64,000 nucleotides of DNA from Isoetes taiwanensis. Taxonomy: Eukaryota; Streptophyta; Lycopodiopsida; Isoetales; Isoetaceae. Of this stretch, positions 11,702 through 24,567 are shown one piece after another. Position 1 is the first letter of the stretch; every line of letters begins with the position of its first letter. A model generated the notes under the pieces. The model searched no databases, had not been told where the DNA came from, and saw only the letters and a list, made by a program, of their open reading frames with translations. Position numbers and translations under genes: made by a program. The stretch is taken from assembly GCA_021234155.1 (NCBI GenBank), contig JAJEKV010000027.1, positions 15,780,891 through 15,844,890 on the forward strand, read 5' to 3'.

Positions 11702-12974
11702 CAAATTCCGGACAATGTACTCTCTAATATCAAATTCATTTTGGTGCAACATGGACATAGAAGCTTAGTGGTAAGTTGACAATATTAGCATGCATCAGCA
11801 TCAGAGTAGAGCTGTTGGTGCCTATTGTCCTAACTTGTTAGTCTGGCTTTTCTCAAGACCATGCTTTATACTTCTGGGCCAATAAGGCAAACTATACTGA
11901 GATATCAGTTCTGTAGTTATGGCCAGATCTGTTTCTAGAGGTCAGATAATTACATAGAGTTAGCATAATAAGCTAAACTTAGCCACGTTTAGAGTATAAC
12001 AATTCAGATCATTAATAAACCTCAATAGTTACAAATTGCAAGCAGCTTATAATGTTGTTATAACAACTTAACCACTTAGAGGGAAAATTTTAATGAAACT
12101 GATCAGATAAAATGAAAAGAAGCTAGATCTTAATTCCAAACCTGATTAGAACGCATGTTGCCTAATGGAATGTTGCTGGAGTCGCCAACAATTGCTGAAA
12201 TGCATAGCTTGTTGGAATTAGGAAAAATATCATTACTCTGACCATGAGCAAAAGCTATAGACGAGTCTTGCCCTGTGTGCATGCCTCCACATAGGTGTTC
12301 TCCTGATTCCTAAGAGCATCCATTCATGCTAAACATGCCTACTTCTACCTCAGAACCGTAGCCAAGATCTTCGACATCTCAGCAAGATTTAATAAGAGGA
12401 TTTGAAGCTGCCGACGGCCATTTTTTAAGCCGAGCATGCCGTTGCTCAGAGCCACACCAATGTACAGTGCACATCGCTTTTAACGTATTTACTCTTATAA
12501 TGGAAACCCTAAACATGCAAGCTGGCATACCGACACACCCAAATGGTCCCAACTAGGTGCAGGCAATCGATTAGAGCCAAGTCCATATATGGTTGCCACT
12601 GCCCATGCCTTCTTTGTGCTAATCACACTCCAAGACCATTTGCCCTAAAATGCGAGTAACAAATCCTTTGAGCAGAAAATACATTACCATCTAAAATGTA
12701 ACAAGTCATATTGTTGAAGCAATATTTACCCTCAAACCATGACCATTACGTCTCAAGTTATTTGTGATAACACAAATTCAAGTGCATCCCCTTAGTTTCA
12801 ACGGCATCAAGTGCAATATCTTCCAGAAAAAGTTCCAAGTCCCATAGGCAAATCACCATTACAACAAATTTGCATTTAGGGTAATTTTAAGCAATGTGTA
12901 CCTCTCAAATCTTCAAGAGTACCAAATGGACCCATTAAATCTAACTATAAAAAAAAAAAAAAAAAAAAAAAAAA
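11702..12974. repeat. dispersed direct repeat, copy B, ending in a 26 A run
   Basis: Second copy of the repeat at 7749-9055. Here the sequence is continuous through the point where copy A was invaded by the chromovirus (AGCAAATTCCGG), so this is the empty target site. It ends with an A-run (12949-12974) just before sequence leading to the 3' end of the dehydrogenase gene. A terminal A-run at the same place in both copies could mean the repeat is a retroposed unit with a poly(A) tail. Confidence 0.85.
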
Positions 12975-13306
12975 CCGCCAGTCAACAAAATGCAAATGCC
13001 AGTCCACAAAATGCAATTCTTACGAAACCTTGTGCATTTCCACAAAATGCAATTCTTACGAATCAAAATACAACCACAAGATAATTTTTAACTGCAAATA
13101 CACACTAAAATAACCACAATAACGCATTACGTTTCCGTGTCTTGGCTGCACCATGCTTCCATTAACATTTAACTGCGAACACAAAATAATGAACCACTTA
13201 CAATTGCCGAAAATAGACTACTATATCACATTACTTCACATTTGCCTTGCTTAGCTGCCACTAAACAAAACAACTCAAACCAGCAATTCAAATTCAGCGC
13301 GAAAAG
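12975..13306. other. 3' flank of the dehydrogenase gene
   Basis: Between the A-run and the stop codon at 13307. On the minus strand it would hold the 3' UTR and poly(A) signal. A short direct repeat (CCACAAAATGCAATTCTTACGAA) occurs twice at about 13003-13060. I cannot fix a cleavage site. Confidence 0.5.
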
Positions 13307-15398
13307 CTATTCGCTCTTGCCAAGGATAGTAGAGGGATACATCACGGCCTTCACACCAGGAAGATCAACCAGCTGTTTGCTTAATGGCACTTCACTCCCT
13401 GGAAGCTTCCTTACATGCAACAATCTAAAGCTCCAATCAATAATCTCCGGGGCAAGCATACGATACAAGAAGAAGACATTGAACCAGTATGGCACTTGCA
13501 CATATCTTTCGCCTCTCACTGCACCAGAGAACATGGCAGACGCGCATTCTTCTGCATAGCCCACAGGGAAAGGTCCAATATTTATCTGTTACATGTAGAA
13601 TCAAATTATCGGTCAGTCTGTCATAATCCATATTATTTACCACCTATGAATAATAACTTTGCCAATGTCAATGCTGTTAAAAATACAGTATTAGATCAAA
13701 ATCGTACATTCACCAATCATACAGTCACCAAGATCACTCAAACCATCTTGAACATATCATGTATGCATCATTCTTCTTACATGCTTAACTGCCAACATTC
13801 TCAAAATTATACATAAAACAAACCACCTTAAAACAAGGATCATTGATGCATCATTCTTCTCAAGCAAATCATGCATGCATTGGTCTTCTGACATTTTGTT
13901 TAACTCATAGATACCCTTAAATCCCTAGAAATTCCCTAGGTATCAGCACAATCGCCACTCCATTAAGCATTAGTTAGCACTATATAGAGGGAACAGGGTC
14001 ATAGAACAGGGTCATAGAGCTTCTATATCTGTTCATTATTAATTGCAAATAACAATCAAGTTGAACAATATGCTAAAACAAGTCTAGACACAGGATTAAT
14101 AACATCATTTTCTCAGAATCCAACATGCTAAGAAATAAATCAACACAGAGGGCCGACATTATTTACGCAGAAACTTACATCTCTTCTGTCTTCGTCCTTT
14201 ACAGGCTTGCCTTCCTCTGACATAACCTTTCCAGCAGTCATCTCACTTTCGATGAAACCTGGAGTGACTATGGTAATACCTACTTCGTTTCCAACCTCTA
14301 CCCTCAAGGTCTCGAACAGATGGAACACGGCTGCTTTAGATGCCTATAAACTCAAGAACACCTGACTTTTTATATCTATGCAAAACCAAAAAAAAAAAAA
14401 CAAGAAAACATAATAAAATAAACCTACATTGTAGATGCTATGGCGTGGTGTTGGCATCCATGCATTAACGGATGAATTGACAATGATTTTACCTCTGGAT
14501 CTCTTAAGATGAGGTAAAGCAAAGTATGTCATGTAGACATAGCCCCAGAAGTTTACATCCTGTTTGTGAAAAAACAAAAGATTAGAAATACAGGTTCAGG
14601 ATGCAGAAACGTTCCTTATCATATCCAAGAATTTACATCGCGTTCATAGAAAGACGATTAGGATGCAAAAATATTAATTTACATTGTGTCCACAAACAGA
14701 AGATGACATGTAGAAATTTTTATTACGTATCATACCATAATTGGAGCAGTGCTTTTCACATCAGCAGCTTCCTCAAAATAGTAACTCTGGCCAAGGCCGG
14801 CATTGTTCACTAAGTGATCCACTGACATGTTCGAGAGAAAACATAAGAAAATATAAATAGTTAACAAGAAGAATAAAAAACAATTACATTTCCCAAATTG
14901 ATTCACTGTCTCATCAATAATTTTTCGACACTCTTCTTCTTTGGCCACATCTGCAGCCACCATACGGACATCCGGAGATCCAATTCTACGGCATTTAGTG
15001 GCTACTTCTCGCAGCAATTTCTCCCTTCTTGCTACCAGAACCAGTTTCGCACCTCGCTTGGCATATTCATAAGAAAGATGCTGCAAAACATTTGCAATGA
15101 AACCCATGCAACAACATTGAGCTCTCGGCGGGAGGGGGGAAAGAAAAAAAACATTTGCATGCACCAAACCCACCAAAACTAAAGGCAAACTAGATAAGCT
15201 TAAGGAAAATCAAACCTCGCCAATGCCAGAAGAAGCTCCGGTGATGAGGACGACTTTGCTGCGGACATTTTCGCGGAAGACGAAGTGGAAGATCCAGTTA
15301 ACGAAGCGCAAGAAGGCGAGGAAGGGATATATGGTGAGGAGAAAAAAGAGGGCAGAAGGTGGGATCACTAGGTTAAGGAACATGTGGAAGGGATCCAT
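13307..15398 (-). CDS. HSD: 11-beta-hydroxysteroid dehydrogenase-like protein (steroleosin family)
   Basis: A complete minus-strand gene of six exons: 15398-15216, 15080-14888, 14821-14736, 14559-14428, 14343-14179 and 13585-13307, giving 345 codons plus stop. All five introns are GT-AG and phases join correctly. The protein is a short-chain dehydrogenase/reductase: TGASSGIGE (residues 53-61) is the NADP(H) binding turn, LVNNAG (129-134) is typical, and the catalytic set is Asn157, Ser184, Tyr197 and Lys201 (YNASK). The N-terminus is hydrophobic with Pro13-Pro14 and Pro25, matching the oil-body/ER anchor with proline knob of steroleosins. Length fits the family (about 350). Known members act on steroid-like substrates at lipid droplets; the substrate here is unknown. 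It is the only clean gene in the window. Confidence 0.93.
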
Positions 15399-15492
15399 AG
15401 CTTAAAGCTCGATCTGCAAGCTACTCCGGCGAAGGTATGTTTTGTTTGTATGTATTATGCATCGTCTATGGCGTGGCATTTTTCTAGTTTGC

Positions 15493-15498
15493 CACGTG
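15493..15498. promoter_or_regulatory. G-box / ABRE (GCCACGTGTC)
   Basis: CACGTG within GCCACGTGTC lies 95 bp upstream of the dehydrogenase start codon. The extended core matches the ABA-response element bound by bZIP factors. Steroleosins in seed plants are induced during embryo maturation and by ABA, so the site fits the gene it precedes. No convincing TATA box stands between it and the ATG. Confidence 0.55.
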
Positions 15499-16639
15499 TC
15501 CCCGGAAGGTAAGGACGCGTTAGAGTTGCAGACATTGAAAAATAGCATGCCCAAATGGCCAACCTAGGTTGATAGCATTATATGCCACTAGAGATTCTGA
15601 TTGAACGGCTCCGATTGGGAGTCTCTTTGCGTTGAATGGCTTAGATCGGAAGCCTCTCAACATTACGTGGCGTGAACTGGGCGGCCTCCTACGGCATGCA
15701 TGACAGAGCATTAGGCTGAGATTCCTCTGCCGGAAGTGGCAATTAACGTTGTGGCATCAAATGCCGTAAACCTAAACTACCATAGCCGGATGTATGATTC
15801 CACTACGCAAAGGCAGTTCTTCCACAAGAAATCTCTTTCGTTGGTCTGATTCGTGTCAAGATTTGGAGAGGGACAATTATTTCAAAAGGTCGGGAGGAAT
15901 CCCTTGATAGTTAAGCGGTTGGTTATACCGTACACATCATCTTCTGAAGCAAAACCCGATGCTTTATTACCGTTGTTAGTGGAATCATAGAAAACAATAG
16001 GATTGGTCCGCTTCTAACTTCTAGGCATCAATTGACGTCAGTGGAATCTCACTCTTAGAAGCGCTTGACCGAAACATGCTTTACCACTGTCTAGTAGGGG
16101 ACTGCTTTTAAAGCGGAAACACTCGACCTTGAGTTTTGGAAAAGTAGGCCTGATGTGATTATCAGAATCAAGCAAGAAGCATCGTAAAGAAAATAAGGAG
16201 CACCACAAAGAAAATGGGAAGGACCCAAGAACACAGGGACGAAAATGGTTGTCGAATCAGGGAAGTGCAAAGCACCAGGGATGCATAAAGATCCAAGAAT
16301 CGAAGGTTGGCTAATGGCGAAAACCTGTTGGAAAATTTAGTATGAACCTGTCCAGAATCGATGGAGCCCAAAAGCATGTTTTCCTTGCAAGTTCAAAGGT
16401 AAGCTTTTAGGCTTTATATAGAGGATCAAAAATTTGATGTAGAATACAAACTTACTTTGAGTGGTTGTTGAGAAGGTATTAGATAAGAAAATATCCATTA
16501 AAAACTGCAGATATACAACAAGCAACTAGAGATTTATCAAAGCTGGAAAGACGTCACTTACGACTTTGAGATTCCAAAATCTCCCAATTTCTTGGACTCT
16601 TCTTCCAATTCCTAGAGCCTTCTTTCAGCAAGTTTTAAC
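15499..16639. other. intergenic sequence between the dehydrogenase gene and the 7.9 kb duplication
   Basis: No recognisable gene. At 15520-15720 several diverged short phrases (gattgggag, ggcttagatcggaagcc, tctcaacatt) recur, hinting at an old repeat. Confidence 0.45.
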
Positions 16640-18499
16640 GTGTTCTAATACGACAGTTTTATCATACGTGGAACCTATCAGCCCTCCAATGAATGGTAGG
16701 AATCATTATACATATGTATTCCTCGCCATAAAGTGTCAAGTTCCTTTGTCTAAGTACACATTGATATCCGGCTTCACTTGGTATTTGTCGAGCCTAAATA
16801 CATATCAAGCAGTGTGACCGAGTTCTAGGAACACTAGCATCCTACCTGTTGAAATCCAGAATTTCCGATGGAGAAAAAAATATCGAGGAAGTTTTCTGGT
16901 CAAAATTCATGGGTTTCTTTGTATTTTTCTTGATGAAATCTAAATTTTCATAGGCCCCTTCCGCCTAGCATAGATTATACATGAAATATACTTGTTGAGT
17001 TTTTAGAGTTTGTCCCACGCTGATATCAAGTTGCAATGCTATGCAGAGATATTTACCTAGAACTATAAGCGTAAGCATTAAGTGGCCGGCATCTAAGGTG
17101 GTATACTATAGTTTATAACAACAACTAGAAACGCGTGCCCGGCAATGTCAGGCATTAGTTGTGGATGTGTGGAATGGGTAATTACTATAGTTTATAGGTG
17201 GAATAAGAATGTAAATGTTATCGTTGTTGTAGATGTAATGGACCATGAAGGTCTCGGGGTCCAGGCATTTTAGCCATGGGCTCATGGAATGGGTAGGAAA
17301 ATCCCCATGAAAAAACAGGGCTTTTGCTTAATTCTTCAAATCTGTGTGCATCCACCAAGAGAGCAACAGAAAACATGCATCCCAACTTAGGGAAATGGTA
17401 GTGGACCTACCATTCCAATGCACACAGGAGACCCGCTCCCAGCTACTGCCGGTTGCAGGGCCCATTCTATGGTGCTGAATTGGCATCTCCAATGCCATTC
17501 CCCTATACATTCATGCGTTTTTAATTGACGGCAATAATGTGAGGGTAAAACCTCTAGCCAAGAAGTTTAAATAGAATGTATAGATGGTAATCTATACATC
17601 GCACATGTACCACAAATTGCAAGAAATATAATTAGAATGTAAGAAAACATGAAAACATGAAAACATACATGATATGCAGCTTTTTAAGTGTTCTGATGAA
17701 CAGACTTTGGCTACTTTGCATAATGGGATAGATGAATTAGAGGATTTGCTTGAACCGTTTGGTGAATCCGACCAATGCCCTTGATCTTGAGGATTTGTGC
17801 ACATTTTCTTGATCTTTTCTGCTTATCGTTGTACTTGGTGAATGTTCTGGATAAATCCTCTTTGTCATGATTTCTCTTCAAAAAGAACTATGTTTTTTAT
17901 TGCAAGAACTCTACTTTTCCCCCAAATCAGAAGCGGATTAAAGTTTTCCGACCGGTCCAAATGGCTAAAGAACCTGCTTGAATCTTTCCACGACCGCCAA
18001 AAAGCGGCTAAAACACCGGCTTGGCGAAATCTAGCTCTAGATCCCAAGAAAGATTTGAGGCAAATGCCGTGAGCTACTTGCATAGAGAAATCTAAAATAG
18101 AGATGCTTCAAAAGACTGCGGCAGAAGCAAGAATCCACAATCTCTTTTCTTGCTTTATATCCAAAGATGGACTATGGAGTTTAGATGAGGTGATATTCCC
18201 TCACCTGGGACCGCCAGATTGCAGTTGAAATGGAATGCCCTTTTTGGAAACAAAATCCACCTGGTTTGACTTTCCAATCCAACCTTGACCTTTAAGACCA
18301 CTTATTTGGCACCTTCACCATATGTTTCTTAAAGAATTTATTGTTTGCTTCTATGGCAAAATGTCTAAAGCTGAAGAATGCAAGCTTTTTACATCGATGA
18401 TCGAGGTTGGACGCACCCTAATGTTACTTTTTGCACCAGTGAGTGTTATGAATAACCTTATTAAAGTGGATTAAAGCTATCTTGCAATTTCTTTCACGA

Positions 18500-18636
18500 A
18501 ATCGCATCGATCCGAGCCTTCGGATCGCCATTCTGGGGAGGGACGAGCCATTATATAAGGCCACTCCCCATTCGGGACCGGTTATCGGCGTCTTCTCACA
18601 GCAGCACTTCTTCCATGCTCGTTGCTTCCCTCTCTT
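18500..18636 (+). promoter_or_regulatory. TATA-containing hairpin module, copy 1
   Basis: A perfect 8 bp stem CGATCCGA / TCGGATCG with a GCCT loop (18508-18527) is followed by GGGGAG, then TATATAA (18552-18558), then CTCCCC, so the TATA box sits inside a second inverted repeat. The module recurs at 26424 and 44211 in otherwise different contexts, which suggests a mobile promoter. No protein follows it. Confidence 0.6.
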
Positions 18637-18637
18637 T

Positions 18638-18763
18638 CCTCTCATTCCTTTCCTCTCATTCCTTTGTTTTCGAGCTTCTTTTCCATGAATATGCCCGTTT
18701 CCTCTCATTCCTTTCCTCTCATTCCTTTGTTTTCGAGCTTCTTTTCCATGAATATGCCCGTTT
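18638..18763 (+). repeat. 63 bp tandem duplication
   Basis: Two exact units, 18638-18700 and 18701-18763, each starting CCTCTCATTCC and ending ATGCCCGTTT. The unit is 21 codons, so all overlapping frames stay open. The sequence is pyrimidine rich and lies just downstream of the TATA module. Confidence 0.95.
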
Positions 18764-21700
18764 CCTTTTGTGCTTTGTTTCTTTCTGCTGCATTTTCTTC
18801 TTATTCCCCTTCAGCTGCTTCCTCTTGTCATTACCATATTTTGCTTCCTCCGTTTCTATCTACTCGTCCAATGGACGGCATAGTATGGCGCGGCACAGGT
18901 CACTTCTTCCCTTGTCTTCTCCTGGTTTGGGGTTTGTGCTTTTTGTTCAATTGGAGGCTTGTGAGCTATGCATGGTGGATCTACACCGGAGGAGTGATCA
19001 AGTCTTTACGTTTCTTCTTTTGTGCCATTTGAGGCATTCGGATTGTGCATGCTGAATCCAGATCAAAGCTTGGTCATATTGTTACTTGCTGTCCAGCTTG
19101 GGTCATGCACAAGTTCTTCTGGAATCCTTGTTTGCACCGGTTCCAATCAGTCACCTCTGTTGTTTTTATAGCATGCAATTCATTGTGAAAGGCTGATCTC
19201 GGTGGTTCTTGTCTATCATGTTCTTACTTTTCATTCTTTGTTGTATTTTTCTGTTTGTCTCTTGTTTTCCGGCCCGGCCGGGGAGGCGACAGCGGCGGCG
19301 GTACTTCTGGCATTCTCTTCGGCATTCTTCTCTACTCATTTCTTACAGTTGGGCCATCGGTTTCAGTGTTTGAACTGGCACCTAGCTCAGATTTCGAAGT
19401 TAGGCTGTAACCCAGCCCAGATTACGGCGTTTTCTGGCCGGACTCGAGCTTGGATCTTCCCTTTTTGTGGGTGTTCTTCAGCAATCTGCTTATCTCTCAT
19501 TCCGCCCTCTGCGTTTGTTTTTCACAGCTCGGATTTGGCTGCACTGACCATGTTTCCAGCAGACCTATTTCTTCTTTATCTGGCTATGCATGCCTCATAG
19601 ACTGCCGCTTCTCGCTACAGGGTCTACACTGCGCTCTTAGATCTGCTCTGAGTCCTGCGATTTTCCTGCTCTCATTTCTTTGTCATTCTGTTGCTGTTAG
19701 CTGTAAACTTAGAGGCATACCACCACCCGGTAATTAACCCTCCTAGTTTATCATTATTTTCGAACCTTTGGGATAACTTTTTAATTTTTGGGCCATAATA
19801 TTCCCTCCGCTCTACCTTTGCTTGGGTTTTCCGAGGGTTTTACACATCTATCTATTGGGTGTCTGCATGACGAGCTTGCTTCCGGGTCATGTAGCCATCT
19901 TCTCAATATCCCTTTTCTTTCGCTCGCAATTTTATTCTGGCTCATGGTTCAAGTGGCTTGTTCCTTTTATTTGAAATCATTGGTATCTCAACCCATTCAA
20001 TTCATGCGCTAAGTTTGTTATTTTGGCTTATTGGGAGTAATTTTCTATTTAGAGTGCATCTTTAGTTTTATCATGTGTAGCCTGTATTATTTTCTCCTTA
20101 CCTCATTAACCCACTACATCTGAGGTTTGCAAGTTTATCTTCAACCCTTGTGGTGCTCTCTTTTTCTTTGATTCGTTTTCTTTTGTGCTCTGGGGTTGAA
20201 TTCTTCTATGCACCTATGGCACCTAATCTTGGGAGTATTTTAGCATGCCATATCTAGAGTTGTCTTCTTTTTTGCTTCACTCTCACATTGCCTTCGATGT
20301 TGAATTGTCTGTGCGAACGATCTCCCGACTCCTCTCCTGACAAATACACATATAACCTCCCTCTACAGACCTCTACTGACGTCTATTGATCTTTGATGTT
20401 GAATTGTCTGTCCTCTACTGACTTTACCCTATTGTTTTGGTTACAATTATATCTTTAACCTACCCTTTTACGTTCACTTCACTCCACATTGCCTTTGCTA
20501 AAAAATTGCTTTTGCTGCACATTACTGCTATGTTGAAAGTTATCGTTTTTGCACATTTCAGTTTCTTCGCCTTAGAGGGATATGAATTATTTTGCATTGG
20601 TGCTCTTTCTATTTAAGTTACTTCACCTTTGATACATATGGCCTATTTGGCATTCATAGAGTTGTACATTGATTCATGTTTCTATTTTTACTTTTTAGAC
20701 TTGTTGTTCCAACGTTGTTCTTAGATCGTAACATGTTCTAACATGCCCACCGAATGTTGGGGATATTATACTAGTTTGCACAATGTTGCATTTCAAGCCG
20801 TGGTGGACTTGCTTTACTCACATGCGGGAGTTCGAGTGACGAACTTGCCTTTGCTTCTATATGACGCCTATGTGATTTCCAATTCGGTGGTTCCTGAGTT
20901 CCTGATGGTGGTGCTTATCTAGTTGCAAAATCGGCACATCCTCGGGACGTCACATCTGTCATATACCTTGGGTCAGTTCTTCCTACAGACATGGTGATCT
21001 TCCATCCGGTGGGACTTGTGGACCTTTTTACTTTTCCAATTTTCGATTTCTAGTTGATGATATATTCTTGTGCATTGGGATTTGCTGCATCTTTTATATA
21101 TGTTGCCACCTTTCTTTCAATAATTATAACGATCTGCATATTGCTATTATTTTTTCAGCCATATTTCTTTTCATTTTTGTTTGGGTTGCGTGATTCTATG
21201 GATATACATTATCTCTTTAAACCCGATTCGGGTGAGTTGCACATTTAGTTTTCGAGTGGGCTATATTTTATATGTTTATATATTTCTTCGGAGTTGTGAA
21301 ATATTGGGATATTTATCACACTAGTGAATCATCATTTCCATCTGTCTTTGCACTTTTTGCTTTTGAGTTTAAATATTCTAGAGGTATCGGTTCTTTCTCA
21401 TTATGCTCTCATTTCCTACTATGGTACATTATATTTTCTTTGTGACCTGTCTCTTTGCATTTTTATGATTACTTTGAATCTCCTCTTGATTTGGCCTTGA
21501 CATTCGCTGTGTTCTTGATATCCTCTCAATCTGGCCCTCTTCAACTTTGACTTGGCCCTTGATCTCGGTTAATGTCGCCTTCGTTTTCTTCTCCTTTGCC
21601 CCCGACTTCAACCTTGATTTCTATCGTTTTGTTCGCTTGTCCATTTCCACATAGGCTTCTTAACCCATTCGAATGATTTGACCTCATTCATGGCCACAGC

Positions 21701-22290
21701 CATCTACATCTTTTTCATCTCTGATTTGGCCACAACTAACACCTCACCTCTCTCTTTTTTAGTAGCTAACACTTTCCATGGATAGCTTACTCCTAAGATG
21801 TCCCTTCACGTCGTCATTGTGTTTGTGGTTCACTTATCATGTCCATTACTTCTGTTCTTTATTATAGCAGGCCATATATATGGCATTAGCTTTATTAACA
21901 ATATGTCATTTTCCTTAGTTATTGTGTTTTCTTTTGTCCTTTTCTGCCATATGGCTCACGTTCTTGCATTCCACCACGACATTGGCAGTTTTGACCTCCA
22001 TCTCCTCTGTTTCCTTGGCCATAACCTCATCTGACTACTTCAGCCTCATTTTGCTCGATCTACGTTGTGCTCCAAATTAACTTTAATCTCAATTTCCTTC
22101 TTGACCTTTCTTGTGATTGGTGCCAACCTGTCTATGATCGATCTCTTCCTCAATCTCATCCCTCGTTTGCAAAAGTATGATCCCTATTGGGGTCTTTATT
22201 TATGGCCTTATGCATATGGTCTTTTTTTTTTTTTTTTTTTTTCAGATTAATCTTCTTTTTTATTTTGTGATAGTGTTGGGTTGCGTGCAA

Positions 22291-22324
22291 GGAACGCCGC
22301 ATGTAACGCCGCATGCGGCGTTCC
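22291..22324 (+). other. GC-rich 13 bp hairpin
   Basis: GGAACGCCGCATG pairs perfectly with CATGCGGCGTTCC across an 8 nt loop. It is an isolated GC-rich element in AT-rich surroundings and is kept exactly at 30213-30246 in the second unit. Confidence 0.85.
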
Positions 22325-22768
22325 CTTTCCCCTTGCGGACGCCTTTCCCCCCTGCGTTACTTTTATCGGCGTATACTGGCCGGGAGGGGAGCTTCTTTTA
22401 GCTACGTTTCTATCTGGTATCGGGTAACGAGGTCCGCTATACTCGGCTGAAGTTTCTAAGAGAAATGAATGAAGCAAGCAGATTGTCGAGCGTCTAGATT
22501 CAGGGTTCTATCTTTGTTTTAGAAATGTGAAGATCATGGAGATCTAGGTCTATTGCATTTCGACTTGCATATTTTTTCTTACGTTCTTCACTTTCTTCAC
22601 TTTCTGCTACAAACACTTCATCACTTAATTTTTTGTCTTATGATTCTTTTCCGACCCTTTTTTGCGCCTCAGAATCGGATCCTCATAGCATGAGTAGAAC
22701 ACAGCATTGGGCTCTTCAGTTGGGTCGGATCCTTCTTGCTAAGACTAATGGTTCTGGTTTTGTTTCAG

Positions 22769-22955
22769 GATTCAAACGTTTGGAGTGTTCTTTTCTTGCT
22801 TCTGGAGTACACGATTTCATCTGCAAACACCAGGTAAAACACAACATTGAGCTCTTAGCTTTCTTGCTAAGACTAATGATAATATTTGTCTTTCAGGAGT
22901 CAAGCTTCTGGAGCGTTCTTCTCTTGCTTCTGGAGATTTCATCTGCAAACACCAG
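22769..22955 (+). other. duplicated exon-like cassettes (65 and 59 bp)
   Basis: Segment 22769-22833 is preceded by TTTGTTTCAG and followed by GTAAAAC. Segment 22897-22955 is preceded by TTGTCTTTCAG and followed by GTGAG. The two share sequence with each other (the GGAG..GTTCTT..TTGCTTCTGGAG core and CATCTGCAAACACCAG end), and so do their upstream introns. This looks like a duplicated exon. Coding potential is poor, so a spliced non-coding RNA is as likely as a broken gene. Confidence 0.45.
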
Positions 22956-24521
22956 GTGAGATTCATCACCAAGATTTGCATGCTTGCAGGCCTGTTAATC
23001 TGGCAAGGTCCATCCATTCGCTGCAAAAAGAAGAAAAATACAGAAACTTAAACCTGCAACCCACCAAAACATAACATTGTCCTTACCTGTAAGATCCAAA
23101 CTGCAAATGCTATCACATAATTAATCCCTCATAACGAAAGAAGCTTCTGGTTTCTTTCCTGTATATTGTTGATCTCATTCTCTACGTTTCATTTAGCATT
23201 TAGCTTTAGCTACGACTGTTGGATGTAGAGATGAATTTGGTGTCTGTTTGTTTGCAGAATATGATCCCCAAAGTTTCTTTTACTTCATTCTCCAAATGTG
23301 TAAACTTTTGACATTTGTTTTTCTAGCAAGAACTGTGATTCAAAATTGCCTTTGTTTGTTCAGCAGAAACCATTTTTTAAAATTGCCTAGCTTCTATGCA
23401 ACCCAACAGAAAGAAACTAGGACATCCCGAATGGTGGTATGATCAGAGGATAGGCCATTGCCAAGATTTTTTTATTTTCTCACTTTTTTATTTTTTGTGG
23501 TCATAAGAAGTTACAAATTCTGGGCAAATAGTTTTTCTGAAGTATTTAAGATTGCATCCTATTCCAATTGAAGCGAAGGTTTGTTCTATATTTACTTCTG
23601 AATTGTATTATAATGAAAATAGCTCTTATACACTGCAGAACTTATAAATATTGTATTTCTTGCAAGAGGATATCTGCCATTCAGTTTAAATTGCGTCATA
23701 TATTTCTTCTTCTACATGTTTATGAGCCTCTTTGCATCGGGAAAATATCTCTTGGTCTTTGGGCATCCATATGCAAATATTCTTCCATTATTAAACTTCT
23801 TCACGTTTTCTCTATGCAAACATCCTTCTAAAGTGGAAACAGTTTCCAAACAAACTGAGCTGGTGCATGTCAAGTCACATTAGTTGAATGCATCTCTTTT
23901 GTGGATTATCTCAGGAAGTAGGAGCAATGGTGTTACAAAGGCTACGGATTCTTGACGCTCCCAATTAGATGCAGCATCAAGAGCTGGCTCCTATTTCTGA
24001 AGAATAGGAAGGGCTAGATGAAGCTTATTCCCCCTTACCAATGTTCACCACAACAACCATTATTTTCAACGGCACAAATCAGTGGATTCTAAAGTGTTGA
24101 CATATGTCTCTCTCTTAACTTAGAAAAGTTGTATTAGGACCAATTACATTATTAGATCTGCAATTAATCTGAGGATAAAATATTCTATCATGTTAGTCCA
24201 CTACCAGATCTGCACAATATTGCATGTTTTACTTGCCTTATGTTTTTTGCTTCAGTTCAATGTCTGATATAACTATGTTTTCAATTGTATTTGCAGGTTG
24301 AGCTACAACAAGAAAGGCAGCTATTTTTGTATGTAAGTAAATTTATCATCGAAAAGATTGCTCTCCTTTTCTTCTTGGAAGATAGGACATATAAACCAAC
24401 TAGACCTGCATATACATTCAATATAGTTCTTCCCATGGCATGATCATGGTACCATAACAATGTTGGAAATTGCGCATTCAGATATAAAGATTTATTTATC
24501 GGAAACTGCGCATTCAGATAT

Positions 24522-24567
24522 ACTATTCAGATTTCTTTTTGTCTTTTAGTGCTCTAGATTTCTTTTA
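24522..24567. other. 46 bp junction between the two duplicated units
   Basis: The junction holds sequence absent from the unit itself. A 32 nt stretch starting at 24528 is the exact reverse complement of 32440-32471 at the far end of copy 2, so it is a templated inverted insertion or a remnant of flanking DNA. Confidence 0.85.

Larger units (their letters stand above)
16640..24521 (+). repeat. 7.9 kb tandem segmental duplication, copy 1
   Basis: The segment begins GTGTTCTAATACG and ends CATTCAGATAT. It is repeated in direct orientation at 24568-32441, with long stretches of exact identity. It contains a promoter-like module (18500-18636), a 63 bp tandem repeat, T-rich stretches, a strong hairpin (22291) and splice-like cassettes (22769-22955, 24299-24334). 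No protein family is recognisable in any frame; its open frames are low-complexity Ser/Leu/Phe runs from pyrimidine-rich DNA. A long non-coding transcription unit or a composite of old transposons both fit. Confidence 0.95.

Noticed and set aside
7749-12948. Repeat copies A and B as LTRs of one retrotransposon
   Set aside because: They lack TG..CA ends, a primer-binding site and a polypurine tract, and no gag or pol lies between them.
18615-19055. Overlapping 136 and 146 codon open frames rich in Ser, Leu and Phe
   Set aside because: They come from a pyrimidine-rich 63 bp tandem repeat; both frames are open by composition, and copy 2 alters the end of one.
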